A stretch of 64,000 nucleotides of DNA from Thermohalobaculum sp038534135 (GCA_038534135.1 JBCAXJ010000002.1:98265-162264); one strand, 5' to 3'. Counted from the first letter of the stretch, positions 1-8,578 are shown. The notes: generated from the letters alone by a model not told the origin. Translations and numbers: made by a program.

Positions 1-2
1 AA

Positions 3-1259
3 GGCGTCAAGATCCTCGATTTCACCCATGTGCAATCCGGCCCGACCTGCACGCAGTTGCTGGCGTGGTTTGGCGCCGACGTGATCAAGGTCGAGCGTCC
101 CGGTGTCGGCGATGCGACGCGCAAGCAACTGGTCGACGTACCGGGTGCGGACAGCCTCTATTTCACGATGCTGAACCATAACAAGCGGTCGATCGAGCTG
201 AACTCGAAGAACGAGACCGGCAAGCAGGTACTGACCCGGCTGATCCAGGAATGCGACGTGCTGGTCGAGAATTTCGCGCCCGGCGCACTGGACCGGATGG
301 GTTTCGGCTGGGATCGCATTCAAGAGATCAACCCGCGCATGATCATGGCCTCGGTCAAAGGCTTCGGGCCAGGCAAATACGAAGACTGCAAGGTCTATGA
401 GAACGTCGCGCAATGTGCGGGTGGGTCGGCCTCGACCACCGGGTTCCTCGATGGACCGCCGCTGGTGACGGGCGCCCAGATTGGCGATTCCGGCACGGGC
501 CTGCACCTCGCTCTCGGCATCGTGACGGCGCTGTTCCAACGCGAGAAGTCCGGGCGCGGCCAGAAGGTGCTTGCCGCAATGCAGGACGGCGTGCTGAACC
601 TGTCCCGCGTGAAACTGCGGGACCAACAGCGTCTGGCGGCAGGCCCGCTGAAGGAATACAGCCAGTTCGGCGAAGGCATCGAGTTTGGCGAGGCGACCCC
701 GCGCGCGGGCAACGACTCCGGCGGTGGCCAGCCGGGCCGCATCCTGAAGTGCAAGGGTTGGGAAACCGATCCGAACGCCTACACCTATTTCATCACACAG
801 GCCGCGGTCTGGGGCGATATCTGCGATATCATCGGCAAGCCCGAATGGAAGGACGCCGCTGGCTACAAGACCCCGCCCGAGCGGCTGGACAAGCTGAACG
901 ATATCTTCGAGACGATTGAGGCCTGGACGATGACCAAGACCAAATTCGAGGTCATGGACATCTGCAACCCGAAGAACATCCCGGTCGGCCCGATCCTGTC
1001 GATGAAGGAGATCATGGAGGACGAGGGCCTGCAGGCGACCGGCACCATCGTCAAGGTTCCGCATCCGGAGCGCGGCGAGTACTACACCGTCGGCTGCCCC
1101 ATCAAGATGTCGGACAGCCCGGTCGACGTAGAACGCTCCCCATTGCTTGGTGAACACACGGCCGAGATCCTGTTGAGTGTGCTTGGATACACGCCCGAAG
1201 AAGTCTCCGGCATCTATGCATCCGGGGCTGTTGGCGAGCTTCCCAAAGCGGCGGAGTAA
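3..1259 (+). CDS. frc: Formyl-CoA:oxalate CoA-transferase (5' end outside window)
   Basis: Class III CoA-transferase that moves CoA from formyl-CoA to oxalate in the cytoplasm, the activation step of oxalate breakdown. The reading frame is already open at base 3 and encodes GVKILDFTHVQSGPTCTQLL, which matches the start of the Frc family, so only a few N-terminal residues are missing; the GTG at base 30 is an internal Val codon. The CAIB/BAIF fold signatures (ADVIKVERPG, ENFAPGALDRMGF) are present, and so is the Gly-rich loop GNDSGGGQPG typical of Frc. The stop is followed closely by a small ORF, a VOC gene, a formyl-hydrolase-like gene and fhs on the same strand, which suggests a formyl/C1 operon. 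No oxalyl-CoA decarboxylase is visible; it may lie upstream. Confidence 0.9.
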   Translation, partial: GVKILDFTHVQSGPTCTQLLAWFGADVIKVERPGVGDATRKQLVDVPGADSLYFTMLNHNKRSIELNSKNETGKQVLTRLIQECDVLVENFAPGALDRMGFGWDRIQEINPRMIMASVKGFGPGKYEDCKVYENVAQCAGGSASTTGFLDGPPLVTGAQIGDSGTGLHLALGIVTALFQREKSGRGQKVLAAMQDGVLNLSRVKLRDQQRLAAGPLKEYSQFGEGIEFGEATPRAGNDSGGGQPGRILKCKGWETDPNAYTYFITQAAVWGDICDIIGKPEWKDAAGYKTPPERLDKLNDIFETIEAWTMTKTKFEVMDICNPKNIPVGPILSMKEIMEDEGLQATGTIVKVPHPERGEYYTVGCPIKMSDSPVDVERSPLLGEHTAEILLSVLGYTPEEVSGIYASGAVGELPKAAE

Positions 1260-1263
1260 ACCG

Positions 1264-1461
1264 ATGACCGGTGCCATGCCCGTCTGGACCATGGCACTTT
1301 CGATCGTGCTGATTTGCTCGGTCATTCTTGTGCTGGTCTATGTACCGGGTGCCCAGCCAAGCGCCGAAGCCCTGAATTGCGACAGCCAGGGCGGCTACTG
1401 GTCCAGCGCCGAGGGCACCTGCAACAAGACGGACAGTCCCGCCGCCGGACTGGCGAGCTGA
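1264..1461 (+). CDS. Small membrane-anchored hypothetical protein (65 aa)
   Basis: The ATG lies 4 bases after the frc stop, so translation is probably coupled. The protein has one N-terminal hydrophobic segment (about residues 8-28), then a short polar tail with two Cys residues (around 41 and 54) that could form a disulfide outside the cytoplasm. I recognise no family. It is supported by its tight fit between frc and the following gene on the same strand. Function unknown. Confidence 0.55.
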   Translation: MTGAMPVWTMALSIVLICSVILVLVYVPGAQPSAEALNCDSQGGYWSSAEGTCNKTDSPAAGLAS

Positions 1462-1475
1462 GGCGGAGGGCGGGG

Positions 1476-2291
1476 ATGTCGGGACGGGCCATCGATCATA
1501 TCGGGATCGCGTCGCGCGACCTGCCTGCGCTGGCGGCGCAATACGAGGCACTCGGTTTCACACTGACACCGCTGGCGCATCATCAGGACCACATGGGGAC
1601 CTCGAACCGGTTGGTGCAGTTTGGTTCCGGTACAGGTTTGGGCGTCAACTTCATCGAGTTGCTGACCGTGGACCGGCCCCAAACGATGCTGCCGCACCGG
1701 CCGGGATTCATGGGGTTCGGGCAGTTCAACCATGATTTCCTCGCAAAACGCGAGGGCATGAGCCTGGTGATCTTCCAGACGCGGGACACGGCAGCGGATC
1801 TGGCCGCGTGGCGCGCAAAAGGTTTGAACGCCTATAACCAGTTTAACTTCGAGCGCTTTGCAACCCTGCCCGGTGGATCTCAGGTCACCGTGCGGTTCGA
1901 GCTTGGCTTCGTGACCTCACCGGCGATCCCCGACGTGCTGTTCTATGTCTGCCACAACAAGGCCGAGGAACATTTCTGGAAACCGCAGTTCCAGGCCCAT
2001 GAAAACGGAGCTGAAGAGATCACGGCGATCTCGCTGTGCGTTCCGGATGCGGCGAAAGCCGCGGAGTTCCTGTCGGCGCTCTTCGACGGTGAGATCTCGG
2101 ACCGGGATGGTGGACTTTCGATTGCGTGCGGCGCACACCAGATTGATGTCGCCACGGCTGATGCCGTAGCGACCCGGTGGGCTGGGAGCCCACCCTACGG
2201 CGGCGTCGGGTTCGCGCTTCGCTGCCCGGATCGCGCCGGGACTGAAACGCCAAAAGAACAAGCCGGAAATGCATTCATAAACTGGGTCTGA
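1476..2291 (+). CDS. VOC/glyoxalase-like protein with repeat-derived C-terminus
   Basis: A 271-residue protein. It starts AIDHIGIASRDLPAL, the usual opening of the vicinal-oxygen-chelate fold, and looks like the glyoxalase-like domain 3 group. The ATG at 1476 follows a purine-rich stretch (GAGGCGGAGG) and is preferred to the longer frame that overlaps the preceding ORF. The substrate cannot be told from sequence. The last 30 or so codons (from about 2174) run through a palindromic intergenic-type repeat (second copy at 4937), so the native C-terminus has probably been replaced. It sits between frc and a formyl-hydrolase-like gene, so a role in the same C1 pathway is possible but unproven. Confidence 0.75.
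   Translation: MSGRAIDHIGIASRDLPALAAQYEALGFTLTPLAHHQDHMGTSNRLVQFGSGTGLGVNFIELLTVDRPQTMLPHRPGFMGFGQFNHDFLAKREGMSLVIFQTRDTAADLAAWRAKGLNAYNQFNFERFATLPGGSQVTVRFELGFVTSPAIPDVLFYVCHNKAEEHFWKPQFQAHENGAEEITAISLCVPDAAKAAEFLSALFDGEISDRDGGLSIACGAHQIDVATADAVATRWAGSPPYGGVGFALRCPDRAGTETPKEQAGNAFINWV
2176..2201. repeat. Palindromic repeat, copy 1, inside a coding region
   Basis: The arms GGTGGGC and GCCCACC enclose a 5-base loop and are followed by CTACG. The arms and trailing bases match the copy at 4937-4960 exactly; only the loop differs. It is read as RWAGSPPYGG in the VOC protein. Confidence 0.75.
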
Positions 2292-2311
2292 ACGACCGGG
2301 GGAGGACATCG

Positions 2312-3229
2312 ATGCGCGTGATCGTCATGGGCCAGCAGGCCTTCGGCAAGGATTGTCTTGCCAAGATCATAGAAGCGGGGACGGACGAGGTTGTCGCCGT
2401 CTATTGCGAGCCGGACAAAGAGGGCAAGCCCGCCGACCCGATCAAGGATTTCGCTCTGGAGCAAGGCTTGCCAGTCGAGCAGCCCGCCGATTTCAAGGAT
2501 CAGGCAGCGCTGGACAAGCTGGCAAGCTTCGACGCCGACCTGATGGTCATGGCCTTCGTCAACGTCTTCGTGCCGGAAGCCGCGCGCGACACCCCGAAAC
2601 ATGGAAGCATTTGTTTCCACCCGAGCCTGCTGCCGCTGCACCGCGGACCCTCGGCGGTCAATTGGCCGATCATTATTGGATCTACGAAGTCGGGCTTCTC
2701 TTGGTTCTATCCCAGCGACGGCTTGGACGAGGGCGACTCACTGATGCAATGGGAATGCGAGATCAAGCCGGATGACACGGTGATCGACCTCTACTTCAAG
2801 AAGATCTACCCGGTTGCCGTCGACTCGGTGCTGCAGGTTTGCGACCTGTTCCGGGCAGGCGACCCGCCACACATCGTCCCGGATGAAGCGCAGGCGACCT
2901 ATGAGCGCCGCTGCACCAAGAAACACGCGAAGATCGATTGGAACAAGCCGGTCGCACAGGTGTACAACCTGATCCGCGGAACCAACCCGGCACCGGGCGC
3001 CTGGACCACGCTGAACGGGGAAGAAGTCGGGATCTTCGACTGCAAACGTGTCGCGGGAGACGGTGTTTCTAGCCGCATTACCGACATATCCGATGAGGGC
3101 GTGACCATACAGTGCATCGGCGGTCGAATCAGGATCGCGCGGGTGCGCCCGGCGGGCCAGGGAAAGATCCCGGCCGCCGAATGGGCTGCCAGCGCCGGTC
3201 TGGCCGTGAAAATGGAACTCGGAAACTGA
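2312..3229 (+). CDS. 10-formyl-THF hydrolase-domain-like formyltransferase
   Basis: A 305-residue protein with the formyl-transferase N-domain (about 1-185) and the Fmt-type C-domain (about 205-300). It resembles the hydrolase domain of 10-formyltetrahydrofolate dehydrogenase (ALDH1L) more than methionyl-tRNA formyltransferase: the active-site stretch is FHPSLLPLHRGPSAVNW followed by DGLDEGD. The catalytic His (103) and Asp (139) are kept. The Asn of the usual Asn-His-Asp triad is Cys101, as in ALDH1L enzymes, where it is also not Asn. It has no aldehyde dehydrogenase domain. It lies directly upstream of fhs, so it may release formate from, or move formyl groups to or from, 10-formyl-THF. The true acceptor is unknown. 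Confidence 0.8.
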   Translation: MRVIVMGQQAFGKDCLAKIIEAGTDEVVAVYCEPDKEGKPADPIKDFALEQGLPVEQPADFKDQAALDKLASFDADLMVMAFVNVFVPEAARDTPKHGSICFHPSLLPLHRGPSAVNWPIIIGSTKSGFSWFYPSDGLDEGDSLMQWECEIKPDDTVIDLYFKKIYPVAVDSVLQVCDLFRAGDPPHIVPDEAQATYERRCTKKHAKIDWNKPVAQVYNLIRGTNPAPGAWTTLNGEEVGIFDCKRVAGDGVSSRITDISDEGVTIQCIGGRIRIARVRPAGQGKIPAAEWAASAGLAVKMELGN

Positions 3230-3256
3230 TCCATCCAAGGGGAAAAGGGACAACCC

Positions 3257-4924
3257 ATGTCGGATATCGAAATCGCACGCGCGGCCAACAAGAAGCCGAT
3301 CCGGGAGATTGGCGACAAGATCGGCATTCCCACGGATCACCTGCTGCCGTTCGGCCATGACAAGGCCAAGGTCAGCGCCGAGTTCATCAAGTCGGTCGGG
3401 GACAAGCCCGACGGCAAGCTGATCCTGGTGACCGCGATCAACCCGACGCCCGCAGGCGAAGGCAAGACCACGACCACTGTCGGTCTGGGTGATGGTCTGA
3501 ACCACATCGGCAAGAAGGCGATGATCTGCATTCGCGAAGCCTCGCTCGGCCCGAACTTCGGGATGAAGGGTGGCGCTGCCGGGGGCGGTTACGCGCAGGT
3601 CGTGCCGATGGAGGACATGAACCTCCACTTCACCGGCGACTTCCACGCGATCACCTCGGCGCACAACCTGCTGTCTGCGATGATCGACAACCACATCTAC
3701 TGGGGCAACTCGCTCGAGATCGACACCCGCCGCGTTGCTTGGCGCCGGGTGCTCGACATGAACGATCGCGCACTGCGCCAGATCGCCGGTCCTCTGGGTG
3801 GTGTCGCCAATGGTTTCACGCGTGAAATGGGCTTCGACATCACCGTGGCCTCCGAAGTTATGGCGATCCTGTGCCTGGCGGATGATCTGGCGGACCTCGA
3901 GAAGCGTCTGGGCGACATGATCGTGGCGTACCGCCGCGACCGCTCTCCGGTTTATTGCCGCGACATCAAGGCGGCAGGCGCCATGGCTGTGCTGCTGAAG
4001 GATGCGATCCAGCCGAACCTGGTGCAAACGCTCGAGAACAACCCGGCGTTCGTCCATGGAGGCCCGTTCGCCAACATCGCGCACGGCTGTAACTCGGTGG
4101 TTGCGACCAAAACCGCACTGAAGCTGGCCGACTATGTCGTCACCGAAGCTGGCTTCGGCGCCGACCTGGGCGCCGAGAAGTTCATGAACATCAAGTGCCG
4201 CAAGGCCGGTCTGCGCCCGTCTGCGGTCGTGATCGTCGCCACGGTGCGCGCGATGAAGATGAATGGCGGTGTCGCCAAGGCGGATCTGGGGACCGAGAAC
4301 GTCGCCGCGGTGACCGAGGGCTGCGCCAATCTGGGCCGCCACATCGAGAACATGAAAAAGTATGGCGTGCCGGCAATCGTCGGGATCAACCACTTCTACA
4401 CCGATACGGATGCCGAGGTGCAGGCGATCAAGGACTACTGTGCCGAGGTCGGTGCCGATGCGGTGCTGAACAAGCATTGGGCCGATGGTGGCGCTGGCAT
4501 CGCGGAATGCGCCCAGCGCGTGGTCGACATGATCGACTCCGGTGCGGCGGACTACGCCCCGCTCTATCCGGACGAGATGAGCCTGGCTGACAAGATTCAG
4601 ACGATCTGCAAGGAGATCTACCGCGCGGACGGTGCGGTGATGGACAAGAAGATCCTGGATCAGCTCAAGCAATGGGAAGATGCAGGCTACGGCCACCTTC
4701 CGGTCTGCATGGCCAAGACGCAGTACACATTCTCGACCGATCCGAACCAGCGCGGTGCGCCAACCGGGTTCGATATTCCGGTGCGCGAGGTTCGTCTGTC
4801 AGCCGGTGCAGGTTTCGTCGTCGCGATCTGCGGCGAGATCATGACCATGCCGGGTCTGCCGCGCACACCTGCGGCTGAGACGATTATGCTCAACGATGCG
4901 GGCGAAATCGAAGGCCTGTTCTAA
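3257..4924 (+). CDS. fhs: Formate--tetrahydrofolate ligase
   Basis: A cytoplasmic enzyme that makes 10-formyl-THF from formate, ATP and THF; in methylotrophs and oxalate users it brings formate into assimilation. Length is 555 residues, normal for the family. The nucleotide loop TPAGEGKTTTT is at about 64-74, and the family stretches REASLGPNFGMKGGAAGGG and HAITSAHNLL are intact. The ATG follows an AAGGGGAAAAGGG purine tract. It is the last gene of the frc-led set; a hairpin-forming repeat begins 12 bases after the stop. Confidence 0.97.
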   Translation: MSDIEIARAANKKPIREIGDKIGIPTDHLLPFGHDKAKVSAEFIKSVGDKPDGKLILVTAINPTPAGEGKTTTTVGLGDGLNHIGKKAMICIREASLGPNFGMKGGAAGGGYAQVVPMEDMNLHFTGDFHAITSAHNLLSAMIDNHIYWGNSLEIDTRRVAWRRVLDMNDRALRQIAGPLGGVANGFTREMGFDITVASEVMAILCLADDLADLEKRLGDMIVAYRRDRSPVYCRDIKAAGAMAVLLKDAIQPNLVQTLENNPAFVHGGPFANIAHGCNSVVATKTALKLADYVVTEAGFGADLGAEKFMNIKCRKAGLRPSAVVIVATVRAMKMNGGVAKADLGTENVAAVTEGCANLGRHIENMKKYGVPAIVGINHFYTDTDAEVQAIKDYCAEVGADAVLNKHWADGGAGIAECAQRVVDMIDSGAADYAPLYPDEMSLADKIQTICKEIYRADGAVMDKKILDQLKQWEDAGYGHLPVCMAKTQYTFSTDPNQRGAPTGFDIPVREVRLSAGAGFVVAICGEIMTMPGLPRTPAAETIMLNDAGEIEGLF

Positions 4925-4936
4925 TCCAATCACGGG

Positions 4937-4960
4937 GTGGGCGAGGCGCCCACCCTACGC
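4937..4960. repeat. Palindromic repeat, copy 2, after fhs
   Basis: GGTGGGC, a 5-base loop, then GCCCACC and CTACG: the same architecture as the copy at 2176. As RNA it would form a strong stem after fhs but has no U-tract, so it is not a standard terminator. Confidence 0.75.
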
Positions 4961-5201
4961 ATGTGGCGGTCTTATTCGCTACACGAAAGCACCTGCGCTG
5001 TGTGGAGGTGGGTATCCTGCTGTGAACGACGTGGATATGGGAGGTGGATACCGAGGTGAGCAAACCTTGTGGAGGTTGATGTTCACGTGGATAAGCGCCC
5101 ATCTCAGGCTGAAATGCCATCTCCCGGCATGATCGCCTGAAATCGTTCGGTTCAGCTCCGGCTCCCGTTGCTAAAGAGCAAGGATGACCGCTTTTCCCGC
5201 A

Positions 5202-5228
5202 CTGTCCCGGGCGAAGACCCGGGACCGC
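5202..5228. repeat. GTCCCGGG...CCCGGGAC palindromic repeat, copy 1
   Basis: A 27-base unit, identical to 33201-33227. The arms GTCCCGGG and CCCGGGAC flank the loop CGAAGA. Both copies are intergenic. Repeats of this type are scattered through many Rhodobacteraceae genomes. Confidence 0.75.
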
Positions 5229-5297
5229 CTGCACAGTTTCCGTGTGGTCCCTTTCCGAGAGGCCCCACCACATGCCCGGGGAGCCTCGGGGCCAGAG

Positions 5298-5837
5298 TCA
5301 CTCGATTGTCAGGCGTGGCAGCCAGTGGCTGTCCGGATCGGCCTCGTCCAGCATGTCGTTGGAGATCGGCCGCAATGACCCATCCTCGGGCGGAGCGGCG
5401 AGCACGTCCATGTCGATCTCGTGCATCACGCCGGTCAGAACGCCGTCCCGATCGGCTAGTTTATAGTATACGCCATTCCACATGTTGATGCCGTAATCGC
5501 CGGCGTTCTTCCATACGAACAGCAGATCGTATTCCAGATCCGTCAGATCCGCGCCCGAGATCGTGCGCCTGTTCTGATACGGATAATCGATGCGGCACCA
5601 CAGCTCCTCCGGGCCCTCGATGCACTTGAACGGCCTCATCGACAGGAAGTAGTCGCCGAACTTGGCGTCGTCCCAACTCACCTTGTAGCTGCCGTCGGAC
5701 TGCATCTGGAGAGTTCCAGCCACGATCGGGGCTGATTCCGCTGAGTGGAGCTTGATTTCACGCGCGCTCTCGGCCTTCGCCAATCCAGCACTGATCAGAA
5801 AGCACAACAAAACCAAAGGTTTGCTGGAGAAAATCAT
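5298..5837 (-). CDS. Secreted hypothetical protein
   Basis: A 179-residue protein counted from the ATG at 5837, which has a GGGAGG ribosome site a few bases upstream; an ATG ten codons earlier lacks one. It begins with a signal peptide (hydrophobic PLVLLCFLISAGLAKA, likely cut after AKA), so it is periplasmic or surface-exposed. The mature part is rich in Asp and Trp, with no motif I recognise. It is transcribed away from the PQQ alcohol dehydrogenase, and the two share a 143-base divergent promoter region, so co-regulation is possible. Function unknown. Confidence 0.7.
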   Translation of the reverse strand: MIFSSKPLVLLCFLISAGLAKAESAREIKLHSAESAPIVAGTLQMQSDGSYKVSWDDAKFGDYFLSMRPFKCIEGPEELWCRIDYPYQNRRTISGADLTDLEYDLLFVWKNAGDYGINMWNGVYYKLADRDGVLTGVMHEIDMDVLAAPPEDGSLRPISNDMLDEADPDSHWLPRLTIE

Positions 5838-5980
5838 GCTGCCTCCCGACCTGCTATTGCGCTGCATCTACGACCATTGATCGGCTTGCCGTCCGCGTAG
5901 AGTTCCAACACTATGAAATCAAGTGGCGGCAAACGCCGCGCTTGGCGACATAAACTTGCGCAAGAATTCGGGAGGACGCA

Positions 5981-7747
5981 ATGAGGAAGCTACTGATGGG
6001 CGTGGCCGTTGCCGCGCTCGCCTCAACCACCGGTTGGGCTGCCGGAATCACCGAGGCGGATCTGGCGAACGACACGGCGGATACGTCGAGTGTTCTGACC
6101 AACGGCATGGGGCGCCATCTACAGCGCTACAGCCCGCTGGACACCCTGAACAAGGACAACGTCAAGAACCTGTTCCCCGCCTGGGCGTTCAGCTTCGGCG
6201 GCGAAAAGCAGCGCGGTCAGGAAGCACAGCCGATCATCCACGATGGCATGATGTATGTGACCGGATCGTATTCGCGCATCTACGCGATCGATCTGAAGAC
6301 CGGCGAGGAGAAATGGCAGTACGATGCCCGCCTTCCGGAGGGCATCCTGCCGTGCTGTGATGTGGTGAACCGCGGTGCCGCGATCTACGGTGACAAGATA
6401 TATTTCGGCACGCTCGATGCCCGCATCGTCGCGTTGAACAAGGACACCGGTAAGGTTGTCTGGCGCAAGAAAATCGCCGACTACAAGGCCGGCTACAGCT
6501 ACACCGCGGCCCCGCTGATCGTGAAGGGTCTGATCATCACCGGCAATTCGGGTGGCGAGTTCGGCATTGTTGGCGAGGTGCAGGCACGTGACGCCGAGAC
6601 CGGCGAAATGGTCTGGACCCGCCCGGTGATCGAAGGCCACATGGGCACCTACCAGGGCAAAGAGTCCACGATGACCGGCACGCTGAACGCGACCTGGCCC
6701 GGTGACATGTGGAAGACGGGCGGCGGTGCCACCTGGCTGGGTGGGTCCTATGACGCCGAAACCGACACGCTGGTCTTCGGCGCAGGCAACCCGGCCCCGT
6801 GGAACTCGTGGCTGCGGGATGCGGGCCAGAACAATGACGGCTCGGGCGACAACCTCTATGCCGCCAGCCGGATCGGCATCAACCCGGACAATGGCGAGAT
6901 CAAGTGGCACTTCCAGACCACCCCGCGTGAGGGCTGGGACTATGATGGTGTCAACGAGGTCGTGGCCTACACCAACCGGGCGGGCGAGAAACGCTGGGCG
7001 ACCGCCGACCGGAACGGCTACTTCTATGTGCTGAACCGCGAAGACGGTAAGTTCGTGCGCGGCGTGCCGTTCGTCAAAGACATTTCGTGGGCGTCGGGCC
7101 TGGACGAGAACGGCCGCCCGATCTGGGTTGAGGAGAACCGCCCCGGCGATCCAGCCGCCGCCGCCGATGGCAAGAAGGGCGAGGTGATCTTTGCATCGCC
7201 GTCCTTCCTGGGTGGCAAGAACTGGATGCCGATGGCGTTCTCCCAGCGCACGGGCAACTTCTATGTTCCGTCGAACGAGTGGGGCATGGACATCTGGAAC
7301 GAGCCGATCACCTACAAGAAGGGCGCGGCCTATCTGGGTGCGGGCTTCACCATCAAGCCGAACTATCAGGACCATATCGGGTCGCTGAAGGCAATCGACC
7401 CGGATACCGGCGAGACGAAGTGGGAGTACAAGAACGAAGCTCCGCTTTGGGCCGGGGTCATGACCACGGCTGGCGGGCTGGTCTTCACCGGCACACCGGA
7501 AGGTCACCTGATCGCGTTGGATGACGAGACAGGCGAGAAACTGTGGAGCTTCCAGACCGGGTCCGGCATCGTCGGCCAGCCGATCACCTGGGAGATGGAC
7601 GGCGAGCAATACGTCTCGGTCACGTCCGGCTGGGGCGGTGCGGTTCCTCTCTGGGGCGGCGAAGTTGCCAAGCAGGTCAAGTACCTGAACCAGGGCGGAT
7701 CCGTCTGGGTCTTCAAACTGCCGAAGCAGCTCGCCTCGGCGGACTGA
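5981..7747 (+). CDS. PQQ-dependent alcohol dehydrogenase, ExaF/PedH-like, lanthanide type
   Basis: A 588-residue periplasmic quinoprotein with a signal peptide (cut near WAA) and an eight-bladed propeller built of tryptophan-docking repeats. It oxidises primary alcohols and passes electrons to a c-type cytochrome. Visible features: vicinal Cys125-Cys126 (PQQ-covering disulfide), metal ligands Glu193 and Asn270, catalytic Asp320, and Asp322 two residues later (GWDYDGVNE). That second Asp is the mark of lanthanide-dependent enzymes; calcium enzymes have another residue there. The run FSFGGEKQRGQEAQP is typical of ethanol-type enzymes (ExaA/PedE/ExaF/PedH) rather than MxaF or XoxF5. A GGGAGGA ribosome site precedes the ATG and a terminator follows. 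pqqABCDE lies at 46-49 kb. Confidence 0.9.
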   Translation: MRKLLMGVAVAALASTTGWAAGITEADLANDTADTSSVLTNGMGRHLQRYSPLDTLNKDNVKNLFPAWAFSFGGEKQRGQEAQPIIHDGMMYVTGSYSRIYAIDLKTGEEKWQYDARLPEGILPCCDVVNRGAAIYGDKIYFGTLDARIVALNKDTGKVVWRKKIADYKAGYSYTAAPLIVKGLIITGNSGGEFGIVGEVQARDAETGEMVWTRPVIEGHMGTYQGKESTMTGTLNATWPGDMWKTGGGATWLGGSYDAETDTLVFGAGNPAPWNSWLRDAGQNNDGSGDNLYAASRIGINPDNGEIKWHFQTTPREGWDYDGVNEVVAYTNRAGEKRWATADRNGYFYVLNREDGKFVRGVPFVKDISWASGLDENGRPIWVEENRPGDPAAAADGKKGEVIFASPSFLGGKNWMPMAFSQRTGNFYVPSNEWGMDIWNEPITYKKGAAYLGAGFTIKPNYQDHIGSLKAIDPDTGETKWEYKNEAPLWAGVMTTAGGLVFTGTPEGHLIALDDETGEKLWSFQTGSGIVGQPITWEMDGEQYVSVTSGWGGAVPLWGGEVAKQVKYLNQGGSVWVFKLPKQLASAD

Positions 7748-7787
7748 TCAAAGCGATGGGCTGATCTCCCTGTCAGTCCAGCGAACG

Positions 7788-7818
7788 GGCCGTCGGCAGC
7801 GATGCCGGCGGCCTTTTT
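7788..7818 (+). terminator. Rho-independent terminator after the alcohol dehydrogenase
   Basis: An 11-bp stem (7788-7798 with 7803-7813, one G-U pair), a 4-base loop, then TTTTT. It ends the dehydrogenase transcript, which is therefore probably monocistronic. Confidence 0.85.
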
Positions 7819-7846
7819 GTGTCGAGGGCGAGGTGCGCGCGCGCCC

Positions 7847-8578
7847 TCATGTCAACCGGTTGAGCGGCTCGAAATGGTGCATGCTGTCGAAACGACAGAA
7901 CTCGATCGGACCCAGCGCGATGTTCCGCAAGCGCGCACTGTGCCGATTGAAAAGCGCGTCGCCGAACGCCACGACCTCTGCTGCCAGGGACGGGGATTGC
8001 CAGCGCAGCGGATAGGCCAGCGTGATGTGGAAAATATAGGTCGCGAACTCCGGCGGTGTCAGACCTGTCGCCTGCCTCAACCGGTCCCGCGACAGTCGCA
8101 ACCCGGCCTCGCTTGGATCATCGGCGCCTGTCACTGTCATGCTGTGCCCCCCGAATAGATCAAGCGCTTTGACGCGAAACGCCGTCGGCAGCTCCAGCCC
8201 GTCCGTGCGCTTCAGCATCAGGTCCGTCAGCGCGTCATGCGACAGATCCGGTGCAGCACCGTCGGGCCAGACCCCACCCGGACGGGTCTCGGGCGAGGTT
8301 CCCTGGAAGACTGTCATGTGAAAACTCGGTGGTGGCAGGAACGCATAGAACGGCGCAAACGCGCTGCGCATCATGGCCTCCTGGATCTCGAGCATCGCCG
8401 CGAACGCATCCGACGCCTGGTCGATGGGGCAGACAAACGTGTTGCCCGGCCAGATCTGGACCGCACCGTCGGGATGAAACTTCTCACCCAGCCCGGGCGG
8501 GCTAATCCCGCGGGGGTACGGCCTGCCGGACAGCTGTCCGGTCAGATACGCGATCGGATCGGGTCGTTTCGGTGTCAT
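7847..8578 (-). CDS. DUF1868 / 2H-phosphoesterase-like protein
   Basis: A 243-residue cytoplasmic protein. Two His-x-Thr motifs (HMTVFQG at 87-93 and HITLAYPL near 195) mark the 2H phosphoesterase/RNA-ligase superfamily, which acts on cyclic phosphodiesters or RNA ends; the family best fits DUF1868. The ATG at 8578 has GAAGGA upstream; an ATG 16 codons earlier is less likely. It converges with the dehydrogenase and diverges from the response regulator. The true substrate is unknown. Confidence 0.75.
   Translation of the reverse strand: MTPKRPDPIAYLTGQLSGRPYPRGISPPGLGEKFHPDGAVQIWPGNTFVCPIDQASDAFAAMLEIQEAMMRSAFAPFYAFLPPPSFHMTVFQGTSPETRPGGVWPDGAAPDLSHDALTDLMLKRTDGLELPTAFRVKALDLFGGHSMTVTGADDPSEAGLRLSRDRLRQATGLTPPEFATYIFHITLAYPLRWQSPSLAAEVVAFGDALFNRHSARLRNIALGPIEFCRFDSMHHFEPLNRLT

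Larger units (their letters stand above)
4925..5297. other. Intergenic region with two different palindromic repeats
   Basis: A 373-base stretch with no convincing gene, between fhs and a convergent secreted-protein gene. It carries one copy of the GGTGGGC/GCCCACC repeat (4937-4960), one copy of the GTCCCGGG repeat (5202-5228), and three related short blocks (GTGGAGGT at about 5002, GGGAGGTG at about 5040, GTGGAGGT at about 5070). A GGTATCC/GGATACC pair at 5011 and 5046 could form a loose hairpin. I see no promoter or RNA gene. Confidence 0.6.

Noticed and set aside
2738..4696. Very long open frame on the minus strand opposite the formyl-hydrolase-like gene and fhs
   Set aside because: It is the antisense shadow of two well-supported genes, full of His/Arg/Val/Asp runs typical of GC-rich antisense frames, with no known domain.
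6119..7609. Long minus-strand frame opposite the PQQ dehydrogenase
   Set aside because: An antisense shadow; the plus strand encodes a full-length quinoprotein with all catalytic residues.
5981..7747. Calling the quinoprotein MxaF or XoxF5 methanol dehydrogenase
   Set aside because: No mxaI, mxaG or xoxGJ next to it, and the run FSFGGEKQRGQEAQP is typical of ethanol-type enzymes (ExaA/ExaF/PedE/PedH).
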